This document shows positions 17,889 to 25,830 of a stretch of DNA of 27,659 nt, one piece after another; the stretch's first letter is position 1, and each line of letters opens with the position of its first letter. Origin of the DNA: Hydnum rufescens UP504 (Eukaryota > Basidiomycota > Agaricomycetes > Cantharellales > Hydnaceae); contig MU129074.1 of assembly GCA_014904985.1 (NCBI GenBank), positions 117,645 to 145,303 of the forward strand. The letters are read 5' to 3'. The notes beneath the pieces were generated by a model. That model was not told the origin of the DNA. It did not search any database and saw nothing but the letters and a program-made list of their open reading frames with translations. The translations under genes and the position numbers were made by a program.

Positions 17889-18034
17889 CACACCCGCTTC
17901 GGCGGGTGTGATAATTTTCAATTTCAAGGTTAGTATTCCCTGTATATAAGTGTGACCACGCAAAAGGAGCAGCATGTGCTGCTCCTTTTGCATGGTTTTT
18001 TTTTTTTTAACCAACTTAATACTTATTATCATAG
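17889..18034 (+). other. Hairpin/intron unit C7 (rightward)
   Basis: Palindrome CACACCCGC-TTCG-GCGGGTGTG (17889-17910), donor AAG-GTTAGT at 17929, hairpin ACCACGCAAAAGGAGCAGC / ATGT / complement (17955-17996), TTAACCAAC, TCATAG ending at 18034. Candidate intron 106 nt. Confidence 0.65.
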
Positions 18035-18168
18035 GTATTCTTTTGAACCCTCGATCAAGACCCACGATGTCACCAAACAAATACACAAGAACAGCAACCC
18101 ATGCCCCAAACAAAACCCATGAATGAGATGACCCGCCCAATGGTGGATCGCCAAGCCATGCTCCCAGT

Positions 18169-18330
18169 ACCACACACCCACCCTAGCGGGTGTGTGCTAC
18201 TAAGTAGTTTTTTTCTTTGTTTTTTTATTTATTTCTGTAGACAGGTACCACACACCCGTTAGGGCGGGTGTGTGGTGCTACTAAGTAGTATTTCTATGGA
18301 CAGTACCACACCCGCCTATGGGTATGTGGT
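18169..18330 (+). repeat. Three exonic-type palindromes without introns (C8-C10)
   Basis: Palindromes at 18169-18200, 18246-18277 and 18303-18330 share the ACACCCRC/GCGGGTGT core. They are followed by CTACTAAGTAGT or ATTTTTTT rather than a donor site, and no AGCAGC hairpin follows. They look like end-of-array units that lost or never had the intron. Confidence 0.7.
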
Positions 18331-18640
18331 ATTTTTTTTTGTTAATAGAATTTTTAAATAAATAAATAAACAAGTCAATAATGCAACATGGGAGTGCTGA
18401 ATGAAACCAGAGACCCCGCTGACCTGGGTATGTAGAATATAGTGATAATAAATAAATAAATATAAATGGAACACATTATCCCTGATAAGCCCATATGGCC
18501 TGCTGCAAGTCTGAGATTCTCTAAGTCCCAGTTTCGGCCATTTTTCGGCCATTTTTCAGCCATTTTTCAGCCATTTTGGCCAATTCTGGGTCAGGAGGTG
18601 AAATCATAAAAATGGCCATTTCGGCCGGAATAGTGATGGG
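18331..18640. other. FB-1 right subterminal region
   Basis: It has T-rich and AATAAATA tracts (18340-18465), then five tandem copies of about 11 bp (GGCCATTTTTC, 18533-18580) before the terminal palindrome. No gene seen. Confidence 0.55.
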
Positions 18641-18712
18641 ACCTACTTAGGTACCATTATCTGCCCCGGAAGTGGTACCTAACTAGGTAGGCTTAGATGA
18701 CTGACCAAGGTG

Positions 18713-18719
18713 ACCAGAA
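18713..18719. repeat. Target-site duplication, right copy
   Basis: ACCAGAA, matched at 13675-13681 on the other side of FB-1. Confidence 0.65.
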
Positions 18720-19880
18720 TGTTGTGACAAAGCCCTACAAGATTAACTTGGTGACCAGAAACTCCACGCAGGTGCCAGTCCTTTCCTGAAGGATCCATCA
18801 GGAGCTCCAATTTGACCTGAGTCGCCTGTCCCATCATGTTCAATTCACTTCCATTATCAATCAACATTGTACAGGATTGACCCATAATTGTGCCTTGGAT
18901 TTTAGCCATTACCATAGCCAAAAAGGACGGGCTAAACGAATAATCCGAATTTTTCGTATTGAAGACCCAGTCATGTTCAATTTCAAGCTGACATTTATAA
19001 TATTCCTCAGCTTGGTCATCAGTATTTGATGTATATTCAGTATCATCAGAAAGGTATTCATCTGATGTTTCATCATTGGAGTTGACTTGGATTAAACCAA
19101 TAGTACATATGTCTTTTGGAGGACAATTGACATATGGGCACTTAGGTCCCTTTTTGGCATCAAGCAGTTTGATTCCGTACTCCGCTGAGCTAATCGAAAC
19201 CTCAACATTCTTGACTCATGGATCCTCTGCCACGACTGGCACCCTCTGGGTTTTAGTAGCAATCTGCAGCCGCCTACACAGCTCAAAGGAAGACCCAAGG
19301 ACATTGCCAAGTCTAACAGATACTTGTTTTTCCATCAAGGACTTGAATAAATCCTTGACATTGATGGCTTCTTGTAACTCACTGGCAAACTGGTACACGG
19401 CGAAGCTCACTTCCTTGGTACATCAATCTTTTCATGAACCATCACAACATCTTCGAGGGTAGGTCTAACCCTTTTCTTTGGTTTGGGTTCCTTTTCCTTG
19501 CACAAATCCATACCCGGTGGGTTGTGAACACGAGGACTGGTCAGCATCCCATTGCCCATCATGACATCCTCATCAGGAAGAACCTTGTCTCACTTCAAGA
19601 TTGTTATGGGCTGTTTTGGAGACTCGGGTTGGTCTTTTTGTCCATCAGGAGTGTGGACTTCATGCTTAGATGTGCTAGGTGTCTTTTCCTGTGATGTAGA
19701 AGGCTTTTGCTGACTTGCATCTTTAGCAGGTACTTCAACATAAGCACGATTAGGCCGTTCGGATCGCTTGGGTCGCTTTCCTTTTGGATCTTCCTTATCA
19801 TATGGCTCAGTCCTCTTCTGGCCTCGGTTTTGCGCTCGTTCAGCCAGGAAAACATTGTACTCATACCCCCCAAACATCAC
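18713..19880 (-). pseudogene. Gypsy gag-pol linker and retropepsin N-terminal half
   Basis: Downstream of gag the frame reads MMFGGYEYNVFLAERAQNR, then a Lys/Ser/Pro linker to a TGA (19590). It continues in frame (DKVLPDEDVMMGNG) to a frame change near 19411. From there SFAVYQFASELQEAI and SVRLGNVLGSSFELCRR, a block typical of fungal gypsy polyproteins, lead to a TGA (19216). The frame continues through KGPKCPYVNCPPKDICT to the protease active-site region LIDNGSELNMM, with Asp-Asn-Gly in place of the common D-S/T-G. It ends NLVGLCHNILV where FB-1 begins. The 13193-13674 segment supplies the rest. Confidence 0.75.
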
Positions 19881-21037
19881 GAACTCATGGTTGAGGATTT
19901 ATACCTTGGTGAGCTATCCGCTTCAACATTAGATGCGTTCGCAATCTGTTCCTGTAGGACTCGGGCAATGCCTCCTTTATCCATGTCACCACGAGGCAAA
20001 TCCAAGCCATCAAACTTCATGAGACATCCCTCATGCGAAAACTTCAAAATCTTCTTCATGATAAAAGCTTTGGTCTCCGGGCAGTCCCTCAGTGAGTGCC
20101 CATTCTCCATGCACATGAAACACATTATTGATGATCCAGAAGGCCTAGGAGGTCTCTTTGTTGACCTATCAGCCTCAATCATGATTGTCAAATGGCTGAT
20201 CTTATCAACAAGATCATCAATATTCGACTTAGACGAGTCTCCAGGCTCCTGCACCTGGGGCTTAGCTTCCTGTTGAAGCTTTGTAGTAGGTTCTTCTCTC
20301 TTGACTTTCGACTCAAGTTTAGCGTGACGTTTCTTAGACTTAGATTGACTAGTATCCTTCTCAACATCCGAATCAGACATCAAGGACTTGTTGTCCGAAT
20401 CCGAGGAACTCGATATGCCCATCTCACTCAAGACCTCCAGGCTTTCATCATCATCAACAATGCAGTAAAGATCTTGCTTAAGACGGGTTTTAACAGTACT
20501 AATGACCTCATTCATAGGCGGGGGTTTCGTCAAGTCTGTCCATAATTCAAGATTCATGAGGACATTAGTGACATTTTCATGAAAGGTATGAGGCTTTAAA
20601 CCTCTCCAAAAATAGTCATGTTTATCAGTCTCAGATAGAGACCGGCAATCTTCAAGTGCCTTTGCGATAACTTTGAACTTGCGAATATATTCATCAAACT
20701 TTTGGATAGACATTAAATTACGACTCTTCCTAGCTAGTTTGATGAGATGGTTGAGTTTGTAATAGGGCTTTTCTTCCTCAGATGGATAGTACTCAAGTAA
20801 TCGAGTCTTAAATACCATCCAATTGTCGCCCGAGTATTCATTGAGTGTCTCAATGAACTGCTCGGACTTAGTGTCACAATAATGAGTGATTTGGCAGACC
20901 GTTTGGGCTGGTGTAAGGCCTGCCATGGACGTACAAAACTCATATTCTGCGAGGAAATGTAAGATCCATTTCCCAGTAAACCTGGGGGCATCTCTGGAAC
21001 AAGGTCCAGGCATGTGAGTAAATGTCAGTGAAGACAT
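19877..21037 (-). CDS. gag: Gypsy Gag polyprotein (386 aa) with zinc knuckle
   Basis: The open frame starts MSSLTFTHMPGPCSRDAPRF and includes a capsid-like helical region (about residues 20-170: FLAEYEFCTSMAGL, WMVFKTRLLEYYP, RKFKVIAKALEDC, YFWRGLKPHTF). An acidic/Ser-rich hinge and a Lys-rich stretch follow, then a CCHC zinc knuckle CFMCMENGHSLRDC (about residues 305-318). This order is typical of Ty3/gypsy Gag, which forms the virus-like particle and binds element RNA. The start lies 85 bp inside LTR-3, as expected. The C-terminus is cut by a frame change (TMSS then stop) where the neighbouring frame continues FVMFGGYEYN, so the original protein was longer. Confidence 0.8.
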   Translation of the reverse strand: MSSLTFTHMPGPCSRDAPRFTGKWILHFLAEYEFCTSMAGLTPAQTVCQITHYCDTKSEQFIETLNEYSGDNWMVFKTRLLEYYPSEEEKPYYKLNHLIKLARKSRNLMSIQKFDEYIRKFKVIAKALEDCRSLSETDKHDYFWRGLKPHTFHENVTNVLMNLELWTDLTKPPPMNEVISTVKTRLKQDLYCIVDDDESLEVLSEMGISSSSDSDNKSLMSDSDVEKDTSQSKSKKRHAKLESKVKREEPTTKLQQEAKPQVQEPGDSSKSNIDDLVDKISHLTIMIEADRSTKRPPRPSGSSIMCFMCMENGHSLRDCPETKAFIMKKILKFSHEGCLMKFDGLDLPRGDMDKGGIARVLQEQIANASNVEADSSPRYKSSTMSS

Positions 21038-21104
21038 TATTGAGATGTGAGAAATTGTTGCAAGTGTTGGTAATAGGGGTCCAAATTGAGATACTTGAGA
21101 TCCC

Positions 21105-21119
21105 CTGTAAGGACCACCA
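21105..21119 (-). promoter_or_regulatory. Possible tRNA primer-binding site
   Basis: On the minus strand, three bases after the LTR end (CTTACA), the sequence reads TGGTGGTCCTTACAG. TGG right after an LTR is the usual complement of a tRNA 3' CCA. The tRNA was not identified. Confidence 0.45.
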
Positions 21120-21122
21120 ATT

Positions 21123-22170
21123 TGTAAGCAGGATGGTTATAAACCAATCCAACCACTGTCCACATCATTGAGGAGAGGACAAAAGAAGGGAGCCATGGGA
21201 ACAATTCAAATATTCAGGTCCGGGGAAATGAAGGTCTTTTTGGATAATAGAAAATCCCAATGAACAGTGATTGCTCAAGGGAATAGATCAGTGTTACAAA
21301 ATAAAGATGTCAAGGCCACACCCTGAAGTTGTCCTCTTGACTATTCAGTCGTAATGCGGCTGTACACAGTCTTGACAAGTGGGAAATCTCCTCCAGACAG
21401 CAGCAATACTTCAGTGCCTCAGACTGTGATAGGGGGAAAAACCAACTATTTACATGCCCCCTCCCCTTTATATACATTCCAGACCACAATTAAAAATTCC
21501 GGAAGAAAAGCGGAGATAAGGGAAGCATAATGAAAAAGAAATGAAGTCAAAAGCTTCAAAACTGGTGGAGATATTCAAGAATCAAGTGAAAAAGAGACAA
21601 AAAACACTTTACAAGGCATTCCTCCCTTGAAACTGGATAGATTCCCTTAAGGAATGGTGGAATAGGTCTCCCTGAGTGTCCTTTGCATCGGAATTAAGAG
21701 GGCTGGAACCAATTTGTCATTTGTGTTGGTGGAGCAAGGGGGGAGTCATGAGGAAGGGGTTGTCTTGTGAAAAATGGAGTTCGTGTCCGCTCGTTTTTCC
21801 CTTGGTACCGTTCGATGCGCATTTTTAACAGCTTTCAGGGCATGGTACTTGCGAACAAATCCGATAAGAATTGGCTTCGAAAATCAAGAAATACTCCTTC
21901 AGAGTATGAATCATGGCAATATATTGTTACAGGGACCGCATTTTTGATCCGTTCGTTGCATGTTTGGTACCGTTCAATAGGTACGATTCGTATCTTTCTG
22001 GGCGCGGTTGTTCCAAATCAATCCGATCAAAACTGATGGAGAAATTAGAAAAATACTCCTTTAGAGTGACATAATCCCTTTTTGAATCATGTGACAGGTC
22101 TGCAGGTCCAGAACAAAGGCTAGGCACAGTCTGCGTCATTACATAATCACAATTCTTCACCCTTAAGGCA
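21123..22170 (-). mobile_element. LTR-3, 5' LTR of the gypsy element (1,048 bp)
   Basis: On the minus strand it runs from TGCCTTAAGGGTGAAG (22170) to CCTGCTTACA (21123). It lies directly upstream of the primer-binding site and gag, so it is the 5' LTR. TATA-like ATGTATATAAAG lies near 21475. It is nearly identical to LTR-4 in the opposite orientation. Confidence 0.85.
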
Positions 22171-22873
22171 AAGGAATGACGTGGAATGGTGGGTTTCAGA
22201 CATGTAGAATTTGGACTGTTTCTCCAATGAATGAAGGGTGAGAAAATTAAGGATTGGATGGATGATCAATTTGTTTGTTTGTTTGTAAAATTGGCTTCAG
22301 ATGGGGTTTCTATGGTGTAGGGATTTATCCCTCCAACAGTGCCTGCCACAATCTTCAACCTAACCAATAAAGTTGATGTCTGACAACAGCATATAGTGGT
22401 CCGGGCACAGGTCTTGAAGAATGTCCTATTTCCGATTTGTAACAAAGCATCTTTGTTAGATGGACATTTCTTTACAAGAAAAGACTTGGCCATGGGTACT
22501 TACCTCCATTCCACACTGTAATAACGCATTGAGGCCCCCTGACCTGTTGAGTCCCTGCTCGCACCTTTACATATGCTGAGGTTGAAGAGGCGACAGTTTT
22601 TGATCCACAACACGTAAAGTCGACAAACCCATTTAAGGATATTAGCAAACTTGGAAAGAGAGGCCCAATGATGGCATACTTACCATTGTGCTGCAAGGAA
22701 CCCATATCAGTTCCATGAGTTTTCCATTATCCAGATATGTCGAGTCACCCCCATCTGCCCCTGTGATCTCAGGTGAAGTGCTTGTTCAAGTCCATTTTCT
22801 TTGGACAAGGCAATTCAACTTGCCATCTTTCTTCAAGACTGGATGACTTTCCTGCTCTTCCAAGCCATCCTAT
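22171..22873 (-). pseudogene. Fragment of an orphan gene related to the exon at 7282-8862
   Basis: The minus strand at about 22266-22400 reads LLVRLKIVAGTVGGINPYTIETP, alignable to LRQAKVAVDDVGGKNPYHIEF in the 7282-8862 gene. The DNA phrase GTAGGGATTTWTCCCTCCAACA is also shared. Two GTAAGT donors (22503 and 22683) suggest further exons, but I cannot assemble them. It is trapped between two inverted LTRs and is probably a pseudogene. Confidence 0.5.
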
Positions 22874-23921
22874 TGCCTTAAGGGCGATGAATTATGATTA
22901 TGTAATGACGCGGACCAGGCCTAGTTCCAATTCTGGACTCATGGATTCATCACATGATCCAGATAGGGGCTGCACTACTCTGAAGGAGTATTTTTCGAAT
23001 TTCTCCGTCAGTTTTGATCGGATCGATTTGAAACGACCGCGCCCAGAAAGATACGAATTGTACCTATCGAACGGTATTAAACACACGATGAACGGATCAG
23101 AAATGCGGTCCCTGTAACAATATATTGCCATGATTCATACTCTGAAGGAGTATTTCTTGATTTTCGAAGCCAATTCGTATCGGATTTGTTCGCGAGTACC
23201 ACTCCCTGAAAGCTGTTAAAAATGCGCATCGAACGGTACCAAGGGCAAAATGAGCGGATGCGAACTCCATTTTTCACAAGACAACCCCTTCCTCATGACT
23301 CCCCCCTTGCTCCACCAACACAAATGACAAATTGGTTCCGGCCCTCTTAATTCCGATGCAAAGGACACTCAGGGAGACCTATTCCACCATTCCTTAAGGG
23401 AATCTATCCAGTTTCAAGGGAGGAATGCCTTGTAAAGTGTTTTTTGTCTCTTTTTCACTTGATTCTTGAATATCTCCACCAGTTTTGAAGCTTTTGACTT
23501 CATTTCTTTTTCATTATGCTTCCCTTATCTCCGCTTTTCTTCCGGAATTTTTAATTGTGGTCTGGAATGTATATAAATGGGAGGGGGCATGTAAATAGTT
23601 GGTTTTTCCCCCTATCACAGTCTGAGGCACTGAAGTATTGCTGCTGTCTGGAGGAGATTTCCCACTTGTCAAGACTGTGTACAGCCACATTATGACTGAA
23701 TAGTCAAGAGGACAACTTCAGGGTGTGGCCTTGACATCTTTATTTTGTAACACTGATCTATTCCCTTGAGCAATCACTGTTCATTGGGATTTTCTATTAT
23801 CCAAAAAGACCTTCATTTCCCTGGACCTGAATATTTGAATTGTTCCCATGGCTCCCTTCTTTTGTCCTCTCCTCAATGATGTGGACAGTGGTTGGATTGG
23901 TTTATAACCATCCTGCTTACA
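22874..23921 (+). mobile_element. LTR-4, inverted copy of the gypsy LTR (1,048 bp)
   Basis: It begins TGCCTTAAGGGCGATG and ends CCTGCTTACA, the same length as LTR-3. TATATAAA lies near 23571. It interrupts copia RNase H coding at 23922. No gag follows and no matching target duplication is visible, so it is a solo LTR or a rearranged end. Sampled differences from LTR-3 include CpG transitions (CAGTCGTAATGCGG versus CAGTCATAATGTGG). Confidence 0.85.
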
Positions 23922-24132
23922 ATGGATGAAGCATTTCAAGGTGGGGCACCATTTTGTGCAGGAGAAACTTGAAGACCAAACAGTTTCACTTGAGTACATT
24001 CTGATGGACAAGCAACTTGCCAATATCCTCACAAAACCACTTCCAAAAGACCAATTCTTTGTGCTCACTGAATTAATGGGATTGGGCAGCATCCGGACAC
24101 CCTTGAGTGGGCATGTCGGAAATCAAGGCTAG
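23922..24132 (+). pseudogene. Ty1/copia RNase H C-terminal end
   Basis: The frame reads MKHFKVGHHFVQEKLEDQT, then LEYILMDKQLANILTKPLPK and FFVLTELMGLG. The KH...HHFV.EK and QLANILTKPLP motifs mark the C-terminus of copia polyprotein RNase H. Everything upstream is missing because LTR-4 abuts it. The stop (24130-24132) lies inside the presumed 3' LTR. Confidence 0.8.
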
Positions 24133-24790
24133 CCGACTGCCTTTCTCAGACCTCTTTCCTTTTATGGCACCACATGTATAGTTTAGCATAATTCCCCAAA
24201 GGCTTTCCTCAGTCCTCTATAACAAGACTGAGGTAAGCCTAGTAGTACTGTTATCCCACTCTCCTTTAAGCCCCTTTCTTACATATTGTATATAGATACT
24301 TTCTAGGTATTTTCTACAATAACAATCAGTCCTCTATAACAAGACTGAGATACTTTCTAGTCCGCTGACACATCCAACTGTGAAGGGCTATAAATACAGT
24401 ACTGTTCCTTCCACACAGCCACCAGCCTTCTGTAACCTTTCATAACTGTCCAGAGCCTTCCAAGGCACAGCCTCCACAGCCTCCCTGACTAACCATCACT
24501 AAGCTGACACAGCTGCTTACCAACCATGATCTGTCAGCTGACTAATCCTTAATCATCCTGTGTGTCCCTCCACATTCCCCCATGCCCAACTTCCAGATGT
24601 GCCTTACTCATCACATATATCTTGAAGGTGCCCCCTGTTGTCAGGGCGACACTGCCGTCGAAGCCACAAACAGAAAGAGGAAAGAGATTAATTAACCACA
24701 CACTATCGCAGTGGGAATCCTGAGTATACACCACACAACAAGGGACACACAAGTCTCGCACCTATCGCAGTGGGAATCCTGAGAGATCGA
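24114..24790 (+). mobile_element. Copia 3' LTR-like sequence, end uncertain
   Basis: TGTCGGAAATCAAGG begins just after a purine-rich GAGTGGG and overlaps the RNase H stop, a usual copia arrangement. It contains two copies of CAGTCCTCTATAACAAGACTG (about 24212 and 24327), CTATAAATAC near 24390 (possible TATA box), and two copies of CTATCGCAGTGGGAATCCTG (about 24703 and 24760). The 3' boundary is not clear. Confidence 0.5.
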
Positions 24791-24975
24791 AACTGGTGAT
24801 CCCCCAACTGCAAAGGGCTATAAATACTATTTCCTGCACACAGCCTCCAACCTTCCAGAGCCTTCCGCCGTCTTCTATAACCTTCCGGATCCTCCTAGAA
24901 TGCCAGCTCCACAGCCCATCAGTCAGCCTCCACAGCCACCATCACTAAGCCTCACTAAGCTGACACAGCCGTGTT
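24378..24975 (+). repeat. Diverged direct repeat of an LTR/promoter-like segment
   Basis: About 24378-24525 and 24807-24975 share AAGGGCTATAAATAC, CACACAGCC, CCTTCCAGAGCCTTCC and CACTAAGCTGACACAGC in the same order. They look like two copies of a TATA-to-leader region, perhaps nested LTRs. Confidence 0.6.
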
Positions 24976-25031
24976 ACGAATCCTGTGCGCACCTCCACAT
25001 GGCTATGCCCCAACTTCCATATGTATCCCCC

Positions 25032-25409
25032 TTAGCGTATGTACTTCCAAGGCAGTGTACGCCTGGGTACTCCAAAGGTGTCCAAAGTGTCAAATGACCG
25101 TAATGACGTGGATGGAGTACGGATTGGGACAGGTGATGTGGATTCAGGGACTGGGGGTAGAGGAGGAGGAGGGGGAGTCTGGATTGGCAACTCCATGGAC
25201 TCACGTGGGGAGCGAGGGAACGACAGGTGCTGACAAGGGCGCCAATGCTGCCACTGGTTGACTACCCAGCCCATAGCCCACTGGCCGAGGCCTGATAGAA
25301 CGAGGGCAATAATAATAAGAGAAATGCCAATAATGGCAAGGATGACAATAACCCCTGTAGTGAATGGAGGGAGAGAGGAGACAAGAGCATTTGAGGAAGT
25401 AGGCGCCAT
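25032..25409 (-). CDS. Small single-pass membrane protein (125 aa), copy 1
   Basis: ATG at 25409 gives MAPTSSNALVSSLPPFTTG, then a strong hydrophobic segment (about residues 19-41, VIVILAIIGISLIIIALVLS). A Trp-rich juxtamembrane stretch (GQWAMGWVVNQWQHW), a Pro-rich run (PPPPPLPPVPE) and an end with LDTFGVPRR follow. One transmembrane helix and a proline-rich tail suggest a membrane-anchored protein, with the N-terminus short and outside or lumenal. I do not recognise a named family. A diverged tandem copy lies at 25455-25830, which supports it being a real gene unit. CpG is frequent in this copy. Confidence 0.55.
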   Translation of the reverse strand: MAPTSSNALVSSLPPFTTGVIVILAIIGISLIIIALVLSGLGQWAMGWVVNQWQHWRPCQHLSFPRSPRESMELPIQTPPPPPLPPVPESTSPVPIRTPSTSLRSFDTLDTFGVPRRTLPWKYIR

Positions 25410-25454
25410 ATGATAGGGTCGATGAAGAATGATACTCTGACGGGTAAGTCCTTA

Positions 25455-25830
25455 GGCGGAAGCAAATGTCAATTTGATCCTGACACCTGTATGGGTATCC
25501 CAAAGGTGTTGAAAGACTGTAGTGATGATGAGGGGATTGGGACTGGGACTGATGATGAGGGTTAAGGAGACAAAGGGGGAGTAGGAGGAGTTTGTATTGG
25601 TAGTTGCAAGGACTCACACAGGGGGTGAGGTGACAAGGGGTGCCAATGTAGCCCTAGGCATCACCAACAATCAATTATGCAACCCACAGCCTGCTGACCT
25701 GGGCCTGATGACATGAGGGCAATAATAATAACCAAAATGCCAATAACCACAGCAAGGATGATGAGGACCCCATGACTGAGCTGGGGAAGAGAGGATGCAA
25801 CAGTGTAGTGTACAAGGATGCAGGTGCCAT
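25455..25830 (-). pseudogene. Small membrane protein, tandem copy 2, decayed
   Basis: ATG at 25830 gives MAPASLYTT, but a 5-nt length difference before the membrane segment shifts the frame. The homologous frame then reads GVLIILAVVIGILVIIIAL, followed by a TGA at 25661-25663. The copy contains no CG, while copy 1 is CpG-rich. Order and spacing match copy 1, so this is a tandem gene duplication with one dead copy. Confidence 0.65.

Larger units (their letters stand above)
13682..18712. mobile_element. FB-1: 5,031-bp TIR foldback element with divergent hairpin/intron arrays
   Basis: Terminal repeats are CAGGCTGGTCAGTCA (left) and CACCTTGGTCAGTCA (reverse complement of right). Both continue into a roughly 60-bp subterminal palindrome built on GGTACC (13699-13757; 18636-18690) sharing CCACTTCCGGGGCAGA. 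The flanks carry ACCAGAA on both sides (13675-13681 and 18713-18719). Removing one copy plus the element restores the protease frame. AT-rich TATTATT blocks sit near both ends (13840-13912 and about 18430-18465). The interior holds a 648-bp palindrome, five units pointing left and seven pointing right. No transposase gene is visible. A 7-8-bp duplication and CA...TG ends resemble hAT elements, but class is inferred. CpG is abundant, unlike FB-2. Confidence 0.75.
13193..21122 (-). mobile_element. Degenerate Ty3/gypsy retroelement internal region, interrupted by FB-1
   Basis: Reading leftwards on the minus strand: LTR-3, a primer-binding-like TGGTGGTCC after the LTR end, gag (21037-19877), a linker, retropepsin (18921-18713 plus 13674-13460) and a post-protease linker. 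FB-1 splits the protease and FB-2 truncates the element before any reverse transcriptase, RNase H or integrase. Lesions visible: frame changes near 19880 and 19411, TGA at 19590 and 19216. The element is dead. Confidence 0.8.

Noticed and set aside
16226..18034. Integron attC-like sites or rho-independent terminators
   Set aside because: Hairpins followed by T-rich runs look terminator-like, but donor, branch and acceptor motifs surround each one and the host is a fungus.
16226..18330. CRISPR-like array
   Set aside because: Repeats are palindromes at irregular spacing with splice motifs and hairpins between them. There is no uniform spacer length and no cas gene, and the genome is clearly eukaryotic.
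1829..19880. Classic repeat-induced point mutation (CpA to TpA)
   Set aside because: The clear changes are at CpG, and CA/TG are abundant rather than depleted.
23781..24092. Minus-strand 103-codon frame across the LTR-4/copia junction
   Set aside because: It spans two unrelated element fragments and lies antisense to recognisable copia RNase H.
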